DNA of 64,000 nt from Arthrobacter sp. APC 3897 (GCF_030407495.1 NZ_JASDDG010000016.1:23534-87533); one strand, 5' to 3'. Shown: positions 7,710 to 17,113, counted from the stretch's first letter. The notes: generated by a model not told the origin, from the sequence alone. Numbers and translations: made by a program.

Positions 7710-9290
7710 TCAGTTCTCCTCCGATGCCATCTCGCGGATGGCGATTTTGTTCAGTTTTCCGGCACCGTTGCGGGGAACGGAACCCGTCAGCACCAGTTTC
7801 TTCGGCAGCTTGTAGCGGGCAAGGTACGTTCCGGTGAAAGCACGGACCTCTTCGATGTCCGGCACAATTCCATCCACGCAGCTCATGACGGCAACAACGG
7901 ACTCTCCCCATTTGCTGTCTTCAACGCCGACGACGGCGACATCAAGGACGCCCGGAAACTCCATGAGCGCGCGCTCAACCTCAGCGGGATAGACGTTCTC
8001 TCCGCCGGTTACGATCATGTCCTTGAGCCGGTCGACGATATAAAAGAATCCGTCCTCATCCTGATATCCGATATCCCCGCTGCGGAACCATCCGTCGCTG
8101 AAAGCCGCTTTAGTGGCCGAAGCGTCATGCCAGTAGCCCGGCGTGACGTTGGGTCCCTTTACCCACATCTCACCGGTGCTGCCGCGCTCAGCAACGTCGC
8201 TGCCGGTTGCGGGATCAACGATCCGCACTTCCGTGTACGGCATGGGGATGCCGCACGATCCGGCTTTGGCATAGGTCAGTTCAGCCGGGAGGTACGTGGC
8301 GAACGGCGCCGTTTCCGTGAGCCCCCAGGCCTGCTGGACACGGACGCCCTTGCCTTCATACTGCTTCAGCAGCACCGTCGGAACCGGAGCCCCCGCGCAG
8401 ATGAGGGCCCTCAGGCTGGAGATATCGGCATCCTCGAAATTCTCTGCCTGCTGCATGGCGGAAAGCTGTGCAGGCACGAGGAAAGCCTGGGCAACGCCGT
8501 GCTGCTCAATGTCCCGCAGCGTTTGCCGGGGATCGAAGGCACGGCGGATGACCGTGGTTCCTCCCCGTGCCAGGACGCGGAGCGTGAGGGCGTTCAGTCC
8601 GCCGATATGGAACAGCGGGGCGACGGCGAGGTTGACGTCTCCGCGGCGGGTATCCACCAGGGAATCCACGTTGACGGAGTTCCACCACAGGTTTCCGAAA
8701 GAAAGCTGCACTCCCTTGGGAACTCCGGTGGTCCCCGAGGTGAACATCAGAATGGCCAGATCTTCCTGTACCCGCGGGGTAACCTCCGGGGCCGGGCCTC
8801 CCCCCTCGCCGAGGAAATCGCTCAGCAGGGTCCAGATCGGGGAGTTTTCGGCTGCCGCGGGAACAGCCGGATCATTGTCGACCAGCACCAGCGTCAGGTC
8901 GCCGGCATCGAAACCGTCATATCCGGACAGGATTTCCACAACGTCCTGATGGCACGGCTCAACAACGAGAACTTTCGGGGTGGAACGCTGGAGCAGGACG
9001 CTCACTTCACGCGGGGCAAGCCGGAAATTGAAGGGCTCAAAAACCCCGCCCACCCACCAGGCGGCCAGCATGGTGCTAATGAAGGTTCCGCTGTTAAGGC
9101 CCAGGTAGGCCACCCGGTCCCCCTCGGTCACGCCCCTGGCACGCAGAGCGGCAGCAAGCTGCCCGGCTTCCGCAAGCAGTGACGAATAGCTGATCTCCCG
9201 GTCCTCGTAGATCAGAGCCGTCGACTCCGGGGCATACGCGGAAACGCGGTGGACTGCCGCCACCGGATTGAGGTTGGTTGCAGTGCTCAC
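7710..9290 (-). CDS. AMP-forming acyl/aryl-CoA synthetase
   Basis: This 526-residue ANL-superfamily ligase activates a carboxylic acid with ATP and CoA. It has the P-loop TSGTTGVPKG (residues 184-193), the A5-like WGLTETAP, the hinge region DGWFRSGDIGYQDEDGFFYIVDRLKDMI split across motifs A7-A8, and the C-terminal catalytic-lysine region NGAGKLNK. The sequence looks like a fatty-acid or aryl-CoA ligase rather than acetyl-CoA synthetase. It overlaps the end of the dehydrogenase gene by 4 nt. In this operon a phenylpropionate- or cinnamate-like acid is the likely substrate, which would offer a CoA-dependent side route or intracellular trapping; this is inference. Confidence 0.9.
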   Translation of the reverse strand: MSTATNLNPVAAVHRVSAYAPESTALIYEDREISYSSLLAEAGQLAAALRARGVTEGDRVAYLGLNSGTFISTMLAAWWVGGVFEPFNFRLAPREVSVLLQRSTPKVLVVEPCHQDVVEILSGYDGFDAGDLTLVLVDNDPAVPAAAENSPIWTLLSDFLGEGGGPAPEVTPRVQEDLAILMFTSGTTGVPKGVQLSFGNLWWNSVNVDSLVDTRRGDVNLAVAPLFHIGGLNALTLRVLARGGTTVIRRAFDPRQTLRDIEQHGVAQAFLVPAQLSAMQQAENFEDADISSLRALICAGAPVPTVLLKQYEGKGVRVQQAWGLTETAPFATYLPAELTYAKAGSCGIPMPYTEVRIVDPATGSDVAERGSTGEMWVKGPNVTPGYWHDASATKAAFSDGWFRSGDIGYQDEDGFFYIVDRLKDMIVTGGENVYPAEVERALMEFPGVLDVAVVGVEDSKWGESVVAVMSCVDGIVPDIEEVRAFTGTYLARYKLPKKLVLTGSVPRNGAGKLNKIAIREMASEEN

Positions 9291-10138
9291 AGCTGGTCTC
9301 CTCCTGCTGCCCGGTCTCCGAAACCGCGCACCGCGATGCCGCCGTCAACGGGAACAATGGCGCCGGTGATGTTGCCGGCGTTTTTGCGTGATGCCAGCAG
9401 CACGTAGGAACCCGTGAAGTCCTGCGGCTCCACGGAGGCGTCATGCAGGGGTATCAGCGGATTGTTGCCGGTGATCTCCGACCGGGCAAACGAGTCGGAG
9501 ATGGTCCGTTCATTCAGCCCAATGGAGGCCGGGCCGCGCAGATCGGTGTTCATGGCACCCACAGCCACCCCGTTGACGCGGACCTTCGGAGCCAATTCGT
9601 AGGCCAGCTGGTTGACCAGGCCCCGGCCGGCAAACTTGGACGCCGTGTACACGGGCCCGCCGCCGGCAGTATGGAAGGAGGCGTTGGACAGTGTCATGAC
9701 AACGCTGCCGCGGGTTTTGACCAGTTCCTGCCATGCGGCCTGCACGGTCAGCAGGTAGCCCAGGACATTGATGGAAAACAATTCATTGAACGTGTCAGTG
9801 AGCTGCTGTCCGTCCAGGCGCGTGATGGACCGGTTGTAGTCCCAGATCCCGGCATTGGGCACCAGGATGTCCAGTTTTCCGAAGCGCGCTACAACCTGCG
9901 CGACGGCAGCGTGCAGGTCTTCGCTGCTGCGCACGTCGCCGGGAAGAGCGAGCATACGTTCCGGGGCGGAGGATGCCTCCACCACCGCTTTCAGTTTGTC
10001 GGCGTCGCGGCCAAAGACGGCAACGGAAGCCCCTTCGGCAAGATAACGCTCGGCCACCGCCTGTCCGATGCCGGAGCCGCCGCCGGTGATCAGGGCTACG
10101 TCGCCCTGCAGCCAGCCGGCCTGCTGTGTTGCAAACAT
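9287..10138 (-). CDS. hcaB: cis-Dihydrodiol dehydrogenase (HcaB/BphB-type SDR)
   Basis: This 283-residue short-chain dehydrogenase is expected to oxidise the cis-dihydrodiol made by the ring dioxygenase to a catechol, here probably 2,3-dihydroxyphenylpropionate, using NAD+. It has the nucleotide loop TGGGSGIG (near residue 18), the VPNAGIWDYN segment typical of BphB/HcaB/TodD enzymes, and the catalytic Tyr and Lys in YTASK. Length fits the family. It lies in the operon with all four dioxygenase components and its stop overlaps the next gene's start. Assignment to HcaB rather than BphB rests on the mhp genes nearby. Confidence 0.88.
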   Translation of the reverse strand: MFATQQAGWLQGDVALITGGGSGIGQAVAERYLAEGASVAVFGRDADKLKAVVEASSAPERMLALPGDVRSSEDLHAAVAQVVARFGKLDILVPNAGIWDYNRSITRLDGQQLTDTFNELFSINVLGYLLTVQAAWQELVKTRGSVVMTLSNASFHTAGGGPVYTASKFAGRGLVNQLAYELAPKVRVNGVAVGAMNTDLRGPASIGLNERTISDSFARSEITGNNPLIPLHDASVEPQDFTGSYVLLASRKNAGNITGAIVPVDGGIAVRGFGDRAAGGDQL

Positions 10139-10246
10139 GTGTACCTCTCATACGCAGATGTGGAAGGTGCTGGTTTGACGCGCAGCGGAACAGAACCCCG
10201 GAGAGATGGTTCCGGAGTTGGCTGGCCACCGGCCCTGTTGGTTGGC

Positions 10247-10813
10247 TTAGAAGAACGTGCTGAGGTTTTTGGCCTGCAGTACATTGGCGTCGAACATGAT
10301 TTCCCTGCGCGCCACCTTGAAGCCGCCGTCGGGCTGGATCCGAAGGATGTCGGTGCGGCCTCCGGCATAAATGTCGGTTTCCGTCTGCAGCCGGTTGCGG
10401 TACACCAGGAAGGCGCATCGGGCGCTGAGCGTTCCGTCCGATTGGTGGTGGACGGTGACGTTCGAAATCAGGTGCCGGGTGCGCGAGGGCGGGTCTTCCG
10501 CCCAGGCCATCCCGGAGTCGTAACGGCGGATTCGCCAGGCCAGCGATTCCTTTGTTTCATCGAAGTACGCGGCTTCGCCCTGGGCTCCCACGGAGAGGGC
10601 GGCCTGGCGGCGCAGCCTGTTGGTCCGCAGCGGCGCCCAGTAGAACAGATCGTCGTCGAAGACTTCCAGCCAGTCCGCAAAGCGGCCGTCATCAAGCAGC
10701 TCGGCTTCCCGGAAGTAGAACTGCTGGACGCGGTACGCCAGCTCGGAGTCGACCAGCCGGCCGTCCGTCGGTGGAATGTCGGTGCCCGCAGCCGGGGCCA
10801 TGGTCTCGGTCAT
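10247..10813 (-). CDS. hcaF: Aromatic-ring-hydroxylating dioxygenase, beta (small) subunit
   Basis: This 188-residue protein is the small subunit of an alpha3-beta3 Rieske oxygenase. It shows the family pattern near the N-terminus (VQQFYFREAELLDDGRFADW, then DDDLFYWAP) and the C-terminal VARREIMFDANVL. It has no cofactor and plays a structural role. In known operons it directly follows the alpha gene; here it is separated from alpha by the ferredoxin and reductase genes. A 28-nt gap separates it from the reductase gene upstream. Confidence 0.92.
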   Translation of the reverse strand: MTETMAPAAGTDIPPTDGRLVDSELAYRVQQFYFREAELLDDGRFADWLEVFDDDLFYWAPLRTNRLRRQAALSVGAQGEAAYFDETKESLAWRIRRYDSGMAWAEDPPSRTRHLISNVTVHHQSDGTLSARCAFLVYRNRLQTETDIYAGGRTDILRIQPDGGFKVARREIMFDANVLQAKNLSTFF

Positions 10814-10840
10814 CGTGTCAGCTCACGTTTCGTCAAAGGG

Positions 10841-12052
10841 TCAGCGGGCAAGTTTTTTGAGGTCGACGCCGGGATCCGCGAGGAGCACGGGATCCACCCG
10901 GATGCCGCGGTCGATAATGCGGCGCGCAGCGCGGACGGTCAATCCGCCGTCGATGGCGGCACAGCCGGCCATGGTGCCGTCAGCCGCCAGCCGGAAGCTC
11001 GCCACAGGGACTCCGTCCTTCTCGCGCACCACAATGATCCCGTCGCCGAGCATCGATCCGACGCCTTCAACGTGCACGCCGTGACGGTCGGACCAGAACC
11101 AGGAAGCGCCGTGCACCGGCAGGTCCTGGCCGAGCAGCGCCGCGGCCGCCGTCGATCCGGTGTGCATGGCATGTTCCCAGTGCTCGGCCCGGCGCAGGAG
11201 CGTACCGTCCGGCTGCCGGGTGCGGGAGGAATCACCTACGGCATAGACATTGGGGTGGCTGGTGCGCTGGTGGTCGTCAACCAGGGTTCCGTTATCAATG
11301 TCCAGCCCGGCAGATGCGGCCAGTGCGGTTTCCGGCACGATGCCGATGCCCACCAGTACCAGATCGGCCGTGATCGCTTCACCGCTGTCCATCTCGATGC
11401 GGTGTGCGGCTTCGTCGGCGCTGATGGCCAAGGGGACGCCGGTGACCACCTTGATGCCGCGGGCGCCGTGCATGTGGTGCAGCCGCTCGGCAAGGGCAAG
11501 CCCGACGGCGGGAACCAGCGGCGGCTCCACGGGATCGATCAGGGTCACCTCGGCGTCGAATGCCAGCGCTGAAGACGCCGTTTCAGCACCGATCAGCCCG
11601 GCCCCGATGATGGCCAGGTGCACTCCGGGCCGCAGCAGGCTGCGCAGATTGTCCGCATCGGCACGGTTGCGCAGTTCAAGGACTGACTCGAGATCTCCGC
11701 CGGGGATATCCAGCCGCCGGGCAGCTCCGCCGGTGGCCAGCACAATCTTGTCCGCGGACAGCTCCCGGCCGCTTTCCAGAATCACCATGCCCTCGTCCGG
11801 GCGCAGGGCCACGGCCTTGCCGGTGATCACCTGAACGTTCTGTTCCTCGAACCAGGAAGCGTCCGCCAGCTGGATCTGCTCGCCGGTGCGGGTGCCCAGG
11901 AGGTAATCCTTGCTGAGCGGGGGCCTGTCGTAGGGCAACCCCTCCGGATCGACGATCGTCAGCGTTCCTTCGAAACCGCGGGCTCGCAGGTCCTTGACCG
12001 TAGTGAAGCCCGCCATCCCGCCGCCTACGACGATGACTGATTCAAGCGCCAT
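10841..12052 (-). CDS. hcaD: Ferredoxin reductase of the dioxygenase system
   Basis: This 403-residue FAD enzyme passes electrons from NADH to the Rieske ferredoxin. It shows the N-terminal FAD loop VVGGGMAGFTTVKDL, the conserved YDRPPLSKDYL, a second nucleotide loop AIIGAGLIGAETAS for NAD(H), and the FAD-binding NVYAVGDSS. Length is typical of BphA4/HcaD reductases. The ATG at 12052 aligns with the FAD loop; the open frame extends 44 codons further upstream without homology-like sequence. Confidence 0.93.
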   Translation of the reverse strand: MALESVIVVGGGMAGFTTVKDLRARGFEGTLTIVDPEGLPYDRPPLSKDYLLGTRTGEQIQLADASWFEEQNVQVITGKAVALRPDEGMVILESGRELSADKIVLATGGAARRLDIPGGDLESVLELRNRADADNLRSLLRPGVHLAIIGAGLIGAETASSALAFDAEVTLIDPVEPPLVPAVGLALAERLHHMHGARGIKVVTGVPLAISADEAAHRIEMDSGEAITADLVLVGIGIVPETALAASAGLDIDNGTLVDDHQRTSHPNVYAVGDSSRTRQPDGTLLRRAEHWEHAMHTGSTAAAALLGQDLPVHGASWFWSDRHGVHVEGVGSMLGDGIIVVREKDGVPVASFRLAADGTMAGCAAIDGGLTVRAARRIIDRGIRVDPVLLADPGVDLKKLAR

Positions 12053-12122
12053 GAAATGTTCTTCCTTGCAGATCGGTACAGCTCGGTGCAGCGGTGGCCG
12101 GTTCAGGCCGCAGTGCGGGTGG

Positions 12123-12473
12123 TCAGGCAGACGCCGGCACTGCTGAGGTGTTCGGGTAGAGCAGCACCTCTCCGTCTTCAACAACTACCTTGTGGGTCCG
12201 CGCAGCAATCGTTGCCGGCATGCACAGCGCGGCTCCGGATTTCAGGCAGAACTTCGCGGAGTGCACCGGGCATTCGACCTCGGTTCCCTCAATCCAGCCG
12301 TCCGCCAGGGACGCGGTTTCGTGGGTGCAGTTGTCATCGAGGGCGTAAAAGTTGCCGTCCTCGGCGTGGAAAACAGCGATGTCCTCCCCGGTGCCGTTTT
12401 CGGCGCCGGAAACCACCTTCGCTTCGCCCTCATCGATGTCGTCGATGCTGCCCAGGTTGATTGCTTCGCTCAT
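12123..12473 (-). CDS. hcaC: Rieske [2Fe-2S] ferredoxin of the dioxygenase system
   Basis: This 116-residue ferredoxin carries electrons from the reductase to the oxygenase. Both Rieske ligand boxes are present (CTHE and CPVHSAKF) with 17 residues between the boxes, as expected for a BphA3/HcaC ferredoxin. It lies 28 nt after the alpha-subunit stop. It has no membrane segment, so it is a soluble cytoplasmic component. Confidence 0.93.
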   Translation of the reverse strand: MSEAINLGSIDDIDEGEAKVVSGAENGTGEDIAVFHAEDGNFYALDDNCTHETASLADGWIEGTEVECPVHSAKFCLKSGAALCMPATIAARTHKVVVEDGEVLLYPNTSAVPASA

Positions 12474-12501
12474 GATAAAAGTCCTAACTCAAAAGTTGCT
12501 G

Positions 12502-13857
12502 TTACTGGCCCGGCTGGCCCTGCTCATGCCAGGCCGGCGTGTTCATCAGCCCGGCCCAGTGCTTGTAGAACGAGCGTCCGGCGGCATCGGAGTACAGCTC
12601 GGAAGTCTGGCCGGGGTACACGCCGTCGTTCCGTTCGCTGCCAATTCCCATCTGGAAGTTCAGCGGCACGCTGTTGGTCACGAACCCGTGCGAGATGGCC
12701 TGGACCTCGGACCAGTTCTCGCCGTCGTCGGCCTCGAAAATGCCCGAAGGCCCAAAGGTGCGCAGGTTGTACAGCCGCTGTGCATCCTTGACCTCGTCCG
12801 GCATGGACTTGTCCACCAGGATCCAGGCCCAAACCTCTATCTTGTCAGGTCCCTTGGGGTGCCAGACGCGGATGGATCCGTTGACCGGAAGGTAGGAGAA
12901 ATTTGGGAACACCGTGGCGTGCCCGGTGGTCATGGGACCCTCCACTGCGGCGTCACCGAGCCGCTCGCGCAGGGCGGGATAGTCGTAGTACTCGTGGACG
13001 GGGCCGGCGTCGAACCGCGATTTCGGATGGGTGGGGAACCCTGCGCCGTGGCCGTTCGGCGCCACGAACTGCCGGCCCGGGGTGGCGGCAATTTCTGCCT
13101 TGGGGCCGCGTCCGGTGGGGGACATGACCATCAGCGCCGAAGCGTGGGACATGTTCACGTGGTACCAGTCCGTGGCAAACTGCTCTGCGGCGAGCTTCCA
13201 GTTGCCCTCCAGCTCCCACTTCATGACCCCGCCCATAACCTCGGTGCCCTCGGGATCACGGTCCAGCATGGCGTCCATGTAATACCGCATGTCCCCCAGG
13301 CTCTCCTCAAGGGGTTCGGCGTTGGGGTCCCAGTTGCCGAAGATGAGTCCCTTGTACGTAGCCAGGCTGGGCACGTCGATGAGGCTCCAGTCCTTCCGGT
13401 CGAAATCCTCCGGGTAGGCCTTTTCATTGGGCACGGACTGCAGTGCGCCGGCCAGGTCAAAGGACCAGCCGTGGTACGTACAGGTAAACATCTTGGTGGC
13501 GCCGGCATCAGCCCGGCACAGGCGGACCCCGCGGTGGCGGCAGGAGTTCAGGTAGGCGCGGATGGTCTTGGTCTTGTCCATGGTGACAATCACCGGGTCC
13601 TCACCCATGAATGTGGTGAAGAAGTCGCCGGGCTTCTTGAACTGGCTCTCATGGGCCAGGAACAGCCAGCTGCGGGCAAACACGCGGCGCATCTCCTGGC
13701 CGTAAAGACCACGGTCCGTGTAGATGGAACGGTCGATCATTCCGCCGTCGGTGTCCACCAGCGCGGACACATCAACATTGGTGATCATGGAAGCCGGGCG
13801 CGGCAGCCGACCAATAGCCGGATTGGCCTTCGACGGGCAGGAGTCCTCGGTACTCAT
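12502..13857 (-). CDS. hcaE: Aromatic-ring-hydroxylating dioxygenase, alpha subunit (HcaE-like)
   Basis: This 451-residue catalytic subunit adds O2 across the aromatic ring to give a cis-dihydrodiol. The Rieske cluster ligands CRH and CTYHGWSF are present, as is the mononuclear iron site (QFATDWYHVNMSH, with Asp and two His). Segments FLAHESQFKKPGDFF and GLIFGNWD are close to those I recall in E. coli HcaE (3-phenylpropionate/cinnamate dioxygenase). The ATG at 13857 follows AAGGA at good spacing; an open frame upstream to 14058 is non-coding. First gene of the leftward operon, divergent from a transporter. The substrate could also be another phenyl-alkanoate. Confidence 0.92.
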   Translation of the reverse strand: MSTEDSCPSKANPAIGRLPRPASMITNVDVSALVDTDGGMIDRSIYTDRGLYGQEMRRVFARSWLFLAHESQFKKPGDFFTTFMGEDPVIVTMDKTKTIRAYLNSCRHRGVRLCRADAGATKMFTCTYHGWSFDLAGALQSVPNEKAYPEDFDRKDWSLIDVPSLATYKGLIFGNWDPNAEPLEESLGDMRYYMDAMLDRDPEGTEVMGGVMKWELEGNWKLAAEQFATDWYHVNMSHASALMVMSPTGRGPKAEIAATPGRQFVAPNGHGAGFPTHPKSRFDAGPVHEYYDYPALRERLGDAAVEGPMTTGHATVFPNFSYLPVNGSIRVWHPKGPDKIEVWAWILVDKSMPDEVKDAQRLYNLRTFGPSGIFEADDGENWSEVQAISHGFVTNSVPLNFQMGIGSERNDGVYPGQTSELYSDAAGRSFYKHWAGLMNTPAWHEQGQPGQ

Positions 13858-13954
13858 GTGGATCATTCCTTCTGACGGGTCGACGGGTAGGCGCCGGTCG
13901 GCACGATTGCGTTGGTTCAATCTCACCGCGACCGCCGGGCAGACACCAGCCGGC

Positions 13955-13986
13955 GTTCCGAACACTAGGACGAACTTCTTTGTCAA
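13955..13986 (-). promoter_or_regulatory. Putative hcaE promoter/operator
   Basis: Reading leftward there is an exact TTGACA (13986-13981). Downstream a GTTCGGAAC palindrome (13963-13955) covers the expected -10 area. No clear -10 hexamer is visible, so an activator or repressor may be needed. Confidence 0.35.
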
Positions 13987-14142
13987 ATAGGTTTCAGCCG
14001 CGCGGAGACGGGCGATACTCCTCCCGAACAAGAGAAATCCCACACCCGGATGTTCCACACTGCGGCACGAGGGTTCGGGTGATGGCCGTCACACGCATCA
14101 GGCTCATAGAAGACATCCGCACATTTCTTCCGGGAGACCCCC

Positions 14143-15522
14143 ATGCCATCAACACCCGAATCCCTGCCTCCGTCCCCGCGGGCAGCAGGTCAGCGCACCT
14201 CCGCGAAGGACTCGCGCCGCGCACTGGTTTCCAGCTTCCTGGGATCGACCGTTGAATACTACGATTTCCTTCTCTATGCCGCCGCCGCGGGCCTGGTCTT
14301 TCCCAAGCTGTTCTTCTCCGCGGAGATGGATCCCACGCTGGGCACCATCCTCTCCTTCGTCATCCTGCTGGCCGGCTACATTTCGCGGCCCATCGGCGGC
14401 GTGCTCTTCGGCCATTTCGGTGACAAGTACGGCCGGAAGAACATGCTGTTCATTACCCTGATGATGATGGGCCTGGTCTCCGTTGCCATTGGACTGATGC
14501 CCACCTACGCCGCCATCGGAGTGGCCGCACCGCTGCTGCTGGTGCTCCTGCGCGTAGTGCAGGGACTCGCCGTCGGCGGCGAATGGGCCGGGGCCACACT
14601 GATGGCGGCCGAGCACGTGAAAGAAAAGAACCGCGGCCTTGCCGCCTCCATCGCCGTGACCGGCGGGCCCACCGGGTCGGTGCTCGCCACGCTGATCCTG
14701 GGTCTCTTCGCCGGCCTGCCCGAGGATGACTTCCTCAACTGGGGCTGGCGCATTCCCTTCCTGCTCTCCGCGGCACTGGTGGTTATCGGCCTGTACCTGC
14801 GCTACCGCGTGACCGAGTCCCCTGACTTCGTGGAAGCACGGGCGGCCGGGACGGTGCACACGGGCGTGCCGATCGTGCGGGTCCTCAAGAAGTACCCGTT
14901 GTCCTCGCTGTACGGCATTCTCGCCGCCGCGGGCCCGCTCTTCATGCAGGCGCTGCTCGGCGTCTTCATGGTTCCCTACGTTGTTGGCACCGGCGCCCTG
15001 GACCGGCAGACCGCGCTCATGATGCTCACCGCCTCCTCCTTCGTGCACATCTTCGCCATTCCCTTCTTCGCCTGGCTGTCCGACAAGCTCGGCCGCCGAC
15101 CGGTCATGCTCGCCGGTGCCGGAGTCTCGGCTGTGCTGGTCTTTCCCATGTTTGCCATGTTCAACTCGGGCAGCTTCTGGCTGATTGCCCTGGCGTTCAT
15201 GGTGGGCAACCCCATCATCCAGGCCTCCATGTACGGCCCCATCGGCGCCTTCCTGGCGGAGAAGTTCGATACCCAGGACCGCTACACGGGTGTCTCCCTG
15301 ACCTTCCAGCTGGGTTCGGTCGTTGGCGCCGGAACGGCTCCGCTGCTGGCCACCTGGCTGATTGACCTGGACAACGGGCGCGGCACCGACAACATTGCCT
15401 GGTACTTCATCGCCCTCATTGCGGTGGGCGCGGCTTCGGTGATCCTTTCCAAGGAGACACGGGGCAGGTCTGCCCGCGCTCTGACGGCCCGCGACGACGC
15501 CGGTTTGACGCCGGTCAGCTAG
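14143..15522 (+). CDS. MFS transporter, MHS (metabolite:H+ symporter) family
   Basis: This 459-residue, 12-helix permease resembles the ProP/ShiA/KgtP-type symporters: SFLGSTVEYYDFLLYAAAA at the N-terminus, the loop GHFGDKYGRKNML after helix 2, and RVVQGLAVGGEWAGA. It should import a carboxylate with protons. Position between the hca and mhp genes makes an aromatic acid, such as phenylpropionate or hydroxyphenylpropionate, the likely substrate. ATG at 14143 with GGGAG upstream. A hairpin follows the gene, yet the next catabolic genes continue on the same strand. Confidence 0.88.
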   Translation: MPSTPESLPPSPRAAGQRTSAKDSRRALVSSFLGSTVEYYDFLLYAAAAGLVFPKLFFSAEMDPTLGTILSFVILLAGYISRPIGGVLFGHFGDKYGRKNMLFITLMMMGLVSVAIGLMPTYAAIGVAAPLLLVLLRVVQGLAVGGEWAGATLMAAEHVKEKNRGLAASIAVTGGPTGSVLATLILGLFAGLPEDDFLNWGWRIPFLLSAALVVIGLYLRYRVTESPDFVEARAAGTVHTGVPIVRVLKKYPLSSLYGILAAAGPLFMQALLGVFMVPYVVGTGALDRQTALMMLTASSFVHIFAIPFFAWLSDKLGRRPVMLAGAGVSAVLVFPMFAMFNSGSFWLIALAFMVGNPIIQASMYGPIGAFLAEKFDTQDRYTGVSLTFQLGSVVGAGTAPLLATWLIDLDNGRGTDNIAWYFIALIAVGAASVILSKETRGRSARALTARDDAGLTPVS

Positions 15523-15547
15523 TCCTGCCCCTTCATCTGTTCTGCCT

Positions 15548-15586
15548 GGCGGCACCCGGCTTCAAAAGCCGGGTGCCGCCGTCTTT
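15548..15586 (+). terminator. Hairpin after the transporter gene
   Basis: Perfect 15-bp arms (GGCGGCACCCGGCTT and its complement), a 3-nt loop, then GTCTTT. It is probably a partial or full terminator. Confidence 0.75.
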
Positions 15587-15629
15587 AGGGTGGAAACAGA
15601 TACCCGCAAACCGTTCAAAGGAACCGCCC

Positions 15630-16079
15630 ATGGCATTGCCCGCCAGCCTCGAAGAGTTCAAGACCTACGTGGACAAGTTCGCCGCCAGACGCGGCTTCGA
15701 TGACATTGCCGCAACGCTGGACCTGCAGCCGCACGCCGTGGATGCCGACTCGATCAGCATGAGCATGCCGCTGACCGAACCTCTGGCCCAGGCCAACGGC
15801 ATGTTTTCCGCAGCCGCCCTCTTTGGCGCAGCGGACATTACCGGCACGTTCCTGGCCATGCAGGCCTACGCCGGGTCCGGCCAGTTCCCCCTGGCCGTGC
15901 AGTCCAGCCTGAACTTCATGTCCAACTCCAAAGCCTCGCCCGCTGTCGCCACCGCCCGTATCCTGCGCGGCGGCGGATCCGTGGCCGTGGCAGAGGTGAC
16001 GGTTCGTGACGCAGACGGCAAGGACCTGGTGCACTCCACGTTCACCTACGTGCTTAAGGAACGGTCCCTGGGCAAGTAA
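15630..16079 (+). CDS. Hotdog-fold thioesterase, PaaI/DUF4442-like
   Basis: This 149-residue protein resembles single-domain hotdog thioesterases: PLTEPLAQANGMFSAAALFG forms the central helix region and SLNFMSNSKA and VAEVTVRDADGKDLVHSTFTY the sheet. Such enzymes hydrolyse acyl- or aryl-CoA. It lies just ahead of mhpB and faces a CoA ligase in the neighbouring operon, which suggests release of a CoA-bound aromatic acid. The ATG at 15630 follows AAAGGA. Function is inferred from fold and context. Confidence 0.75.
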   Translation: MALPASLEEFKTYVDKFAARRGFDDIAATLDLQPHAVDADSISMSMPLTEPLAQANGMFSAAALFGAADITGTFLAMQAYAGSGQFPLAVQSSLNFMSNSKASPAVATARILRGGGSVAVAEVTVRDADGKDLVHSTFTYVLKERSLGK

Positions 16080-16171
16080 GCCCGGCGCGTACCGCAGGAC
16101 GGAACAAGCGTGCGGAAGACGCGCACCGCCGGGTGTGCAATGAATGCAGGACGATCCAAAGGAGTAATGCC

Positions 16172-17113
16172 ATGAAGCAGGCCCTCGTGTGCATGTCACA
16201 CAGCCCGTTGCTCGAACACACCGATCCGCCGGCCGAAGTGAAGGCCGCCGTTGAAGCTGCCTTCGACCAGGTGCGGGCGTTCGCCGCCGAATTCAAGCCG
16301 GACCTGATCGTGAACTTTGGTCCGGACCACTACAACGGCTTTTTCTACGACCTGATGCCGCCTTTCTGCATCGGCTACGAGGCCCACGGCACCGGCGACT
16401 ACGATTCATGGGACGGCCCCCTGAACGTCCCCACTGACATTGCCCATGAGCTGGCGCAGTACGTCATCGACCAGGACATCGAGACCGCAATTTCGCGGAA
16501 GATGGAAGTTGACCACGGCGCCGTCCAGCCGATGGAGATTATCTACGGAGACCTGAGCAGCGTTCCGGTCATTCCCGTGTTCATCAACTCGGTGGCCCCG
16601 CCCTTCTCCAAGATGAGCCGGATCCGCGAGTTCGGCACTGCGGTGGGCAACTACTTCAAGAACACCGACAAGAAAGTCCTGTTCATTGGTTCCGGCGGAC
16701 TGTCCCATGACCCGCCCGTTCCCCAGATCGCCACGGCCACCGAAGAGCAGCGTGCCTTCCTCACCGACGGACGCCGCCCCACCGCCGAAGCGCGGGCAGC
16801 CCGCCAGCAGCGCACCATCGACACCGCCAAGGCTTTTGCCCGCGGCGAGGCCGACATCATGGAGCTCAACCCGGAATGGGACCGTGCCTTCCTTGACGTT
16901 TGCCGGTCCGGCGACGTGTCCCGGTTCGACGCCTACATCCCCGCGGAAATGGACGCCGTTGCCGGCCATTCCTCCCATGAGGTGCGCACCTGGGTTGCCG
17001 CCTACTCCGCACTGCGGGCCTGCGGCGAATATGAAGTGACATACGAGTTCTACAAGCCCATCAAGGAATACATTGCCGGCTTTGGTGTCACCACGGCGGT
17101 GCTGGTCCCGTGA
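16172..17113 (+). CDS. mhpB: 2,3-Dihydroxyphenylpropionate 1,2-dioxygenase
   Basis: This 313-residue class III (LigB-type) extradiol dioxygenase opens the catechol ring of 2,3-dihydroxyphenylpropionate with O2, using Fe(II). Signature segments are CMSHSPLLEH at the N-terminus, FGPDHYNGFFYDLMPPFCIG, VDHGAVQPMEI, IPVFINSVAPP, FIGSGGLSHDPPVPQIA and a C-terminal IAGFG. These match E. coli MhpB closely as I know it, and the length is the same (314). The ATG at 16172 follows AAAGGAG; a 13-codon upstream extension is not used. It overlaps mhpD by 4 nt (GTGA). Confidence 0.97.
   Translation: MKQALVCMSHSPLLEHTDPPAEVKAAVEAAFDQVRAFAAEFKPDLIVNFGPDHYNGFFYDLMPPFCIGYEAHGTGDYDSWDGPLNVPTDIAHELAQYVIDQDIETAISRKMEVDHGAVQPMEIIYGDLSSVPVIPVFINSVAPPFSKMSRIREFGTAVGNYFKNTDKKVLFIGSGGLSHDPPVPQIATATEEQRAFLTDGRRPTAEARAARQQRTIDTAKAFARGEADIMELNPEWDRAFLDVCRSGDVSRFDAYIPAEMDAVAGHSSHEVRTWVAAYSALRACGEYEVTYEFYKPIKEYIAGFGVTTAVLVP

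Noticed and set aside
9443..11572. 709-codon open frame on the + strand opposite the hca genes
   Set aside because: The minus strand encodes recognisable SDR, dioxygenase beta subunit and reductase genes; the mirror translation is Gly/Arg/Val-rich without family features.
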